Source: Neostapfia colusana
Taxonomy: Eukaryota > Streptophyta > Magnoliopsida > Poales > Poaceae
DNA: 64,000 nucleotides
NCBI GenBank assembly: GCA_030760725.1
Contig: JASWHV010000013.1
Span: 39,218,699 to 39,282,698 of the forward strand
Reading direction: 5' to 3'
Shown: positions 56,655 to 64,000 of the stretch, piece after piece
Position numbering within the stretch: the first letter of the stretch is position 1
How the letters are laid out: each line of letters opens with the position of its first letter
The notes under the pieces: model-generated
The model's database searches: none
The model's input: the letters and a program-made list of their open reading frames with translations, nothing else
Told to the model about the DNA's origin: nothing
Made by a program: the position numbers and the translations under genes

Positions 56655-59600
56655 TGACACGACCCCATTGGTCCTGTCGAGCCAGGATCACGCTGAGGGG
56701 TGCTGCGTTGCACAGCACCGTATAACACACGTCAAAGGTGCAAAGCGGAAGCGGAAGTTTTATTACATAAACAAGTTTATGAACATGTTTACATCAAAAT
56801 AAGTTCAGTCTACACTCGCGGGCGTAGACTAAGCATCAAGTGCACGTTCAGCCCTCGAACGTGTCCTTGCTAGCACACACGCACACTAACTCTGCGGCGT
56901 GCACGACTCCCACTCGACGGGGTTCCCCTCCTGGGGTTCCGTCTCCTCTTCGGGAGTCCCTTCCTCATAGAACCCTGCAAAAGCTTCAAACACAAGCAGT
57001 GAGCACGAAGGCTCAGCAAGTCTGACCCGTCTCACCTAAACATGGAACTTCTACATGAGGGTAATGGGTTGCATGAGGTAAAAATCATTTGCAAGGACTC
57101 ACCTAATTAGTAGAACCTTACTTTCAAGTTTTAGCAGCAGGTTGTGGAGAACCTTACGCTAAGGCACATGAGAGAGCCGCAATCAAACAAGAAACGCATT
57201 TCTCTCATGTACTTTGCCCAAAGTTGAAAAGAACTTTAATTAGCTCTAAGCTACAGCATATTATTAACAATCAATGTCCAGCTTTCAATCAGCAACATTT
57301 TAACATGTAACTAGCCTGTTCTTTCTACGTCACGGTACAGTGAACAAGTGGTACTCACTGACCGTGAGGGACGGCGATTATAATCGATTCACACCTGCAG
57401 GGTTACCCGAACAACCCGTCACGTACGCCCGTACTCGATGTTGCCTACAACAACCATCACGGACGCCGTACGCGACTACCTTTCACCCATTAGCCAAATA
57501 TTGAACCGGTCCCATCGTCCCGAGCAAGAGGTCTCTGCACGCGCATCTCCGTGTCGCCAGCCGATTTACACCTCGAGCTCTCAACCTACCCTCTGAACGA
57601 CGGGCAATGCCTCAATACCCAGCTACCCGAGTTACATCAGTTTCCCGGTTCCCATATAGACGGTAGGTCTTCGGTACTGTTCTAGCTTGTTCAACAGGCC
57701 CGCACACGGCTCGGTCCTCAATCGATGCAAGCGGAGCTACAGCACACAGGCCCCAAAGTCCTGCTTCCCTTACTCTCCGATCGGTCTCATTTTCTTGCCA
57801 TGTGTATCATGTGCTATCTCTACCCGAGCAATGTGCCTCTAGCCTATTCTCGTGAGTAGTTCCAACTACTCGACTTGTACCGAATCCTACTCTATCCTAG
57901 CAATGCAGTGGCTAACGGGGTTTGCAATCCTAAACCCAACCCATGGTTCTCTTGGCTATGCCGTGGGGCTTCCAAACAAGACTCTAATGCACAGAATTAA
58001 GGAAACAAGTATGTGCTCAAAACAATAAAAATTTGTAAAAAGGTTAATGCAAACCGGAGCTTGCCTTGCTGCTCTTGGTCGTAGGCTAGCTGTTCCTCCA
58101 GAGTAACGAAGTCTAGGACTTCGGGTTCCTCCTCGACCTTAGCGACTACATGATAGAAACAATACATGTATTAATTTAATGCATTTGTATTAAGTTTGAA
58201 GTTGTGAAGTCTATAACCTTTGCTAGATAGACCTAATGACTGTGAAACTTTTACTGTGGCTTGGTTACAACCTAAACAGAGACCTGGTCAAGTTTTAGTT
58301 GCAGCAAAGCTCATTTGAGCCCTCCACAAATAATTATGTCCTTGACCTTAATTGGAACTCTTAGGGTGTTCTAGGAATTTTCATGAGACAAACTATGACT
58401 TTCTGAAAACTAGATTTTCAGAGGGTTCTAATGGAGTTGGTCTCACTTAATTTGGAAGTCTCTAACTAAAGATATGAGCTAAACAATTTCAGAGAAAATT
58501 CTGAAAATGTTTCTGAACATTTTCTATTTTCTCTGGAACAGTTTCACTAATCACACCATTAGGTGGATTAAATGAGCTTAAATGGATCTGAAATTTTTAT
58601 GGTAGTTCAAGGATATTTTGGTGAACATCTCAGCAAAATTTCAGGATTTTCCTCCAAAGGATTCTCCAGTTAAAATTCCTAACAGTTTAAACTTTGAGGA
58701 ATTAATTCTGGAGAAATAAGGAATTTCATGAAGTGAAACTTGATTTTCTGGAAAGTACTCAGAGAGCTGAATCCAGAAAAATTTGGTTCACTCAATTTGG
58801 AGCTTTCTAGCCAAAGTTATAAGGATTTGAAGTTTGAAGGAAATCTGGAAATCGGGGAAAAGTTTAAACTCGCGCGTGGGCCCAGGGGACACGCGTCGCA
58901 CGCCTAGACGATGGCACATCGCGGCCCACAAGGATTTTGCGCGCCAGCACACCCGATCCTGGCCGCAGCCGGATCCCGCTTCAAAATATCGGCCGCTGAC
59001 AGCTGGGGTCCACCCCCTTCTTCAACCTCGCGACACCCGCGCCCCGCCGCCGAGGGATCTCGCCGGAGAGCTCGCCGCCGGCTGCTGTACAGCTCCAAAC
59101 TTCTCGATTCTGGCCACCCCTTCCTACTTTTACTCGGGGAACAGGATTCTAGGGTCAGCTGCTCATGACAATGGCCGGAGCATGGTCGGCGACGAGCCGC
59201 CACCTCGGAAAAACTTCGATCATGTCGGCTGACCCCTCTAGCACCTCAGCTACTTGGGAAATCAGTCGGGGAGCATCAGTGGACCTCAGAGAAGGTCGAC
59301 ATGAGCTCGAGGCAGCTCGGGGAAGGCCCGAAATAGGTCTTCACCGTGCGCCCGATGCCGCCCGTGCGTTCCGCCAGTAGTAGACCTCAAATTACGCCGG
59401 GCGCAAAGGTTCCCCGGCCCAGAGTTGTGAAGGCAACTTGTGCGTTACCGTGTCTAGCTCGTGTGAGAGCGGCTTGAGGCCTTCTAATCCTTTCTAGAGC
59501 ACGAATTAAACAGAATCGTACCCGAAGGTCGTTCTGCACACAGAAAGGGGAAAAGTGGAAATTCGCCGCCCGTGAGCAACCACTCGAGCTGTGGCTCGGG

Positions 59601-60692
59601 GATGAGCAGCACTGGTCACCCGCGCGTCCAAGGGTGCCTTGGCTCGGGCGTGACAACGCCCTGGTTGGGCTGTCCACGAGAGCCCGAGGTGCGGCGGTTC
59701 CAAGTCCCGAATTTGACCTTTCGGCACAGCCGATATCACTCGGTTTCAACCGAATTCTAGCCACGGGGAGGATGGAGGAAGGTCTCTAGTACCTTGCTGG
59801 GGCTCTGGAGTGGAAGGAGGGAGCTGCGATCGGCGTTCCCCGATCAAGTCCGAGCTGCGGAAGTTTTCGGCCGGCGCTGAGTTCTTGCGGGGAAGAACGG
59901 TGGTGCCTCGGCCGAGGAGGGGGCAGGCGCCTTAAGAAGGCTCTGCACCGCCTCATGCCCGCGCGTGGGCAAGCAGCTGGTGGCGCGGCGGCTGGCCTCG
60001 GTGGCGATCACCGCTGCGGCTCGGCGACCCGAGTGAGAAAGTCTCAGTCGGTTTGATCTGAGCAGTGGCTGACATGTGGGTCCCACCTCCAGTTTTAACC
60101 TCTGAAATTTACTCCTAATCACTGTTGTAAACAGTGAACCCCATACTACCCTTTGCAATTCAAATTATTCACCCATGAGCGATTTGAATTGATCAAAGTT
60201 CAAATGAGGTTTGGTTTGAATGAATTTCAGCACAAGTTCAGTTTGAAATTCAAATAAAGTTTGAATTTCTCCCACTTAGCTCATGTCAAGATCAACTCCA
60301 AATGGAGTGAAAATTGGTGTGTGAGCTCACAAAAATGTGCTGAGTAAGAATATGCCCCCACTTTTAAATTCATTGGACAAAAACAGTTTGAATTTAAATA
60401 TGATCTCAAACTGCCCTCTTCCTAACTATACCCAAAATGACCTCAAAAAGGTTTTGAATTTGGGTGAAACTTGGCATGGACATCCTTAGTAAAGTGTAGG
60501 AGTTTTCATATGTCCAGCCCATCCATATCACATGTGGGAAATACCACTCTTGCAATGTGTAAGTTTGTTCCCTAATGAGCATGTTGATAATTGTTACTTG
60601 CTCTTCATTTGTGTTCATCATTCTTCCTCAAATGAGGTGTGTGGTGTGGTGATGAACACTGCAAATGTGTGTCAAAAACTGAGGCCCTTACA
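56655..60692 (-). repeat. Element B: 5' LTR (complete)
   Basis: It runs TGACACGACCCC (56655) to GGCCCTTACA (60692), 4038 bp. GTCCC (60693-60697) is the expected target duplication in the host LTR of A. It has the hairpin at 57000-57015 (345 bp from the LTR 3' end), CGATTATAATCG (57375-57386) and CCTGCAGG (57394-57401), and a hairpin CACTGTT-GTA-AACAGTG near 60120. By eye it differs from the left copy at a few sites per hundred bases at most. Confidence 0.94.
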
Positions 60693-63600
60693 GTCCCTTC
60701 CTCATAGAACCCTGCAAAAGCTTCAAACACAAGCAGTGAGCACGAAGGCTCAGCAAGTCTGACCCGTCTCACCTAAACATGGAACTTCTACATGAGGGGT
60801 GATGGGTACAGGAGGTAAAACCATTTGCAAAGGACTCGCCTAATTATTGGGACCTTACTTTCAAATTTTAGCAGCAGATTGTGGGGAACCTTACGCTAAA
60901 GTACATGAGAGAGCCGCAATCAAACAAGAAACGCATTTCTCTCATGTATTTTGCCCAAAGTTAAAAAGAACTTTAGTTAGCTCTAAACTACAACAAATCA
61001 TTAGCAATCAAGTCCATCTTTCAATCAGCAACATTTTAACATGCAATTAGCCTGTTCTTTTTACGTCATGGTACAGTGAACAAGTGGTACTCACTGACCG
61101 CGAGGGACGGCGATTATAATCGATTTACACCTGCAGGGTTACCCGAACAACCCGTCACGTACGCCCGTACTCGATGTTGCCTACAACAACCATCACGGAC
61201 GTCGTACGCAACTACCTTTCACCCGTTAGCCAAATGTTGAACCGGTCCAATCGTCCCGAGCAATAGGTCTCTGCACGCGCATCTCAGTGCCGCCAGCCGA
61301 TTTACACCTCGAGCTCTCAACCTACCCTCTGAACGACCAGCTATGCCTCAACACCCTGCTACCCGAGTTACATCGGTTTCCCAGTTCCCATATAGCCGGT
61401 AGGTCTTCGGTACTGTTCTAGCTTGTTCAACAGGCCCGCACACGGCTCGGTCCTCAATCGACACAAGCGGAGCTACAGCACACAGGCCCCAAAGTCCTGC
61501 TACCCTTACTCTCCGCTCGGTCTCATCTTTCTTGCCATGTGTATCATGTGCTATCTCTACCCGAGCGATGTGCCTCTAGCCTATGCTCGCGAGTAGTCCC
61601 AACTACTCGACTTGTACCTAATCCTACTCTATTTTAGCAATGCAGTGGCTAACGAGGTTTTCAATCCTAATCCCAACCCATGGTTTTCTTGGCTATGCAT
61701 TTGGGTTTCCAAACAAGACTCTAATGCAAAGAATAATAGTATTCAAAGATGTGCTCAAAACAATAAACATTTATAAAAAGGTTAATGCAAACCGGAGCTT
61801 GCCTTGCTGCTATTGGTCGTAGGCTAGCTGCTCCTCTGGAGTAACGAAGTCTAGGACTTCGGGTTCCTCCTCGACCTTAGCGACTACATGATAGAAGCAA
61901 TACATGTATTAATTTAAATGCAGTTGTATTAACTTTTAACTTGTGAAGTCTATAACTCTTACTAGACAAGCCCAATAACTGTGAAATTTTTACTGTGGCT
62001 TGGTTACAACCTAAAGAGAGACTTGGTCAAGTTTTAGTTGCAGCAAAGCTCATTTTAGCCCTCCACAATTAATCATGTACTTGACCTTAATTGAAGGCTT
62101 TTAGGGCGTTCTAAGGATTTTCATGAAACAAACTATGACTTTCTGAAAACTAGATTTTCAGAGGGTTCTAATGGAGTTGGTCTCACTTAATTTGAAGGTT
62201 CCTAACTAAAGATATGAGCTAAACAATTTCAGAGAAAAATCTGAAAATGTTTCTGAACATTTTCTATTTTCTCTGGAACAGTTTCACTAATCACACCATT
62301 AGGTGGACCAAATGAGCTCAAATGGGTCTGAAAGTTTTATGGTAGTTCAGGGATATTTTGATGAAGATCCCAGCAAAATTTCAGGATTTTCCTCCAAAGG
62401 CTTCTCCAGTTAAAATTCCAAACAGTTTAAACTTTGAGGAATTAATTCTGGAGAAATAAGGATTTTCATAAGGTGAAACATGATTTGCTGGAAAGTGCTC
62501 AGAGAGCTGAATCCAACAAAGTTTGGTTCACTCGATTTGGAGCTTTCTAGCCAAAGTTATGAGGATTTGAAGTTTGGAAGAATTCTGGAAATTGGGGGAA
62601 AAGTTTAAACTCTCGGGGGCCCGCGGGGACACGTGTTGAGCGCGGAGGTGTCCGGCACACTGAGGCCCACAGTGTATTTGGGCGCCAGCACACCAGATCC
62701 CTGCCGCAGCCCGATCCCGATTTAAAATATCTCCTGCTGACAGCTGGGGTCCACCCCTTCGTCAACCTCCCGCTGCCCGCGTTCTGCCGCCGAGGAACCT
62801 CGCCGGAGAGCTCGCCGCCAGCTTTTGTAAAGCTCCAAACTTCATGATTCTGGCCGCCCTTGCCTACTTACACTCAGGGAACAGGATTTCGGGGTCAGCT
62901 CGTCATGACAACGGCCGCCACCTGGTCGGCGACGAGCCGCAGCCTCGGGAGAACTTCGGTCGCGTTGCCCGTCCTCCCTAGCACCTAACCCGATCGAGCT
63001 AAGGGTCGTCGAGCATCAGCGGACCATACGAAAGGTCGACATGAGCTCTACGGAGCTCGGGAAGGGCTGTGTTGGGCTGTCACCGTGCGACCTAGGCCGG
63101 AAATCAGGATTTCTACTAAAACTCGAAGAACAGCGGTCTCCCTCCACGGTTCTTCGTGGTTCCTGCTCCTATGGACCCTCACGGGCTACTAGAAGCGATC
63201 CTCTCAATGAGAGGATGAGTGATGCAGTGTGGCTTACGAATTTCTCGGATCGGTGCAGATCTCACTTTCGCACACCGTTGCGAAAACATGAAATTCCGGC
63301 TTGAGCAGTGCTTGTCACGCCGCCGGAGCTTGCAGGAAAGAAAGAGGGGTTGAAGACGAACCTCTTTGCTGTTCACAGCTCCGTGAACGGTGGGCTGTGG
63401 TAGCCGGAAGGACGGTTCCTGCAGCGGTGGCTCGAGCTGAACAGGCAGAGACAAGATCGCCGCGGTGGAGCTCGGGGAAGACCGCGCAGGGTCTGGAACC
63501 GATGCGAAGGTGTCGAAGATGGCTTGGCGCACACGGTGCTGGTCTCAGATCGCCGAGAGGGTCACTGGATTGGCCGGGTGATGAGGAACCGAACGTTCAC

Positions 63601-64000
63601 TCGGGCGGCGAGGTGCTTCGGCTTTTTGGGTGGAAGTGCGACGAGGCAGCGGTGGAAGGCACCGGTGACCACTCGGGCGGGTAGATAAAGACCCAGAGAG
63701 TCGGTTCCGTGGCTGAGATCGGCAAGCAGCTGGTGGCTTCGCCGTTTCTTCACCGTGGCGGCAGCTGCAGTGCGCGCGGTTACCCGAGCTGAGCTCTCAG
63801 TCGGTTTCTTTTGCTTCAGTGGCTGACATGTGGGTCCCACCTGGGGTATTAACCTCTGAAATTCACTCCTAATCACTGTTGTAAACAGTGAGCCCCAAAA
63901 TACCCCAAGTGATTCAAATTATTCACCAATGAGCCATTTGAATTGATTAGAATTCAAATTGGGTTTGGTTTGAATGAATTTCAGCACAAGTTCAGTTTGA
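60693..64000 (-). repeat. Element A: 5' LTR, continuation after element B
   Basis: From GTCCCTTCCTCAT it follows the left-hand A LTR (from about 33930) to the window edge, which corresponds to about 37205 there, so roughly 450 bp lie outside. It contains the hairpin TGAGC-6-GCTCA (60737-60752) and the CACTGTT hairpin near 63878. It keeps about 20 bases near 63910 that the left copy lacks. Confidence 0.92.

Overview
The window is intergenic DNA from a large plant genome, most likely a grass. It is built almost entirely of nested LTR retrotransposons of the Ty3/gypsy superfamily, and no host gene, tRNA or rRNA is recognisable. The plant assignment rests on tRNA-Met-type primer sites (TGGTATCAGAGCC), chromodomain integrases, a Tat-lineage element with a second RNase H, and very long (3-4 kb) GC-rich LTRs. 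Grass is an inference from overall style, not from a diagnostic gene.

Layout, left to right. 1-4511 is the end of element F (minus strand: leader, primer site, LTR), inserted in LTR fragment G' (4512-6242, minus), itself inserted in a related LTR fragment H (6243-7364, minus). After 39 bp of older flank comes element D (plus strand, Tat lineage; LTR 7404-8757), a decayed protease-RT-RNase H-RNase H relic. D is broken by a solo LTR of family C (11629-15034, target duplication GGAAG) and at 15512 by element E (minus strand, CRM-like). E is broken at 17770 by element C (plus strand, Tekay/Del-like chromovirus). The 5' LTR of C (17771-20698 plus 27077-27509) contains a second family-C solo LTR (20699-27071, TTAAT), which contains a G-family solo LTR (22428-25370, CTCAT). 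The interior of C (27510-31202) is a deletion derivative. Its 3' LTR (31203-33631) is cut by element A (minus strand; 3' LTR 33632-37653, interior 37654-44999, 5' LTR from 45000). The 5' LTR of A is cut at 45285 by element B (minus strand, same family, 45286-60692), after which the LTR of A resumes (60693-64000) and runs off the window. The main chain is five deep: D, E, C, A, B.

Coding content. B is the youngest and nearly intact: one gag-pol frame of 1518 codons interrupted by a single stop, plus an extra sense ORF upstream of gag. A is the same family with at least five lesions in gag-pol. C keeps an upstream ORF, gag, protease, the start of RT and the integrase tail with chromodomain, joined in frame across a large deletion. 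D and E are dead.

Most notable observations: (1) the protein encoded upstream of gag in C begins with a register-exact imitation of the histone H3 tail around K9, in an element family whose integrase carries a chromodomain; (2) A and B carry an unrelated-looking but similarly arranged upstream ORF, and in B and C the ATG directly follows a splice-acceptor-like AG; (3) all chromovirus LTR families here share a U5 module of consecutive dyads with compensatory substitutions and a hairpin about 340-380 bp from the LTR end; (4) phased arrays of CACGTG boxes at about 48-58 bp spacing occur in LTRs of two different lineages, apparently in opposite orientation.
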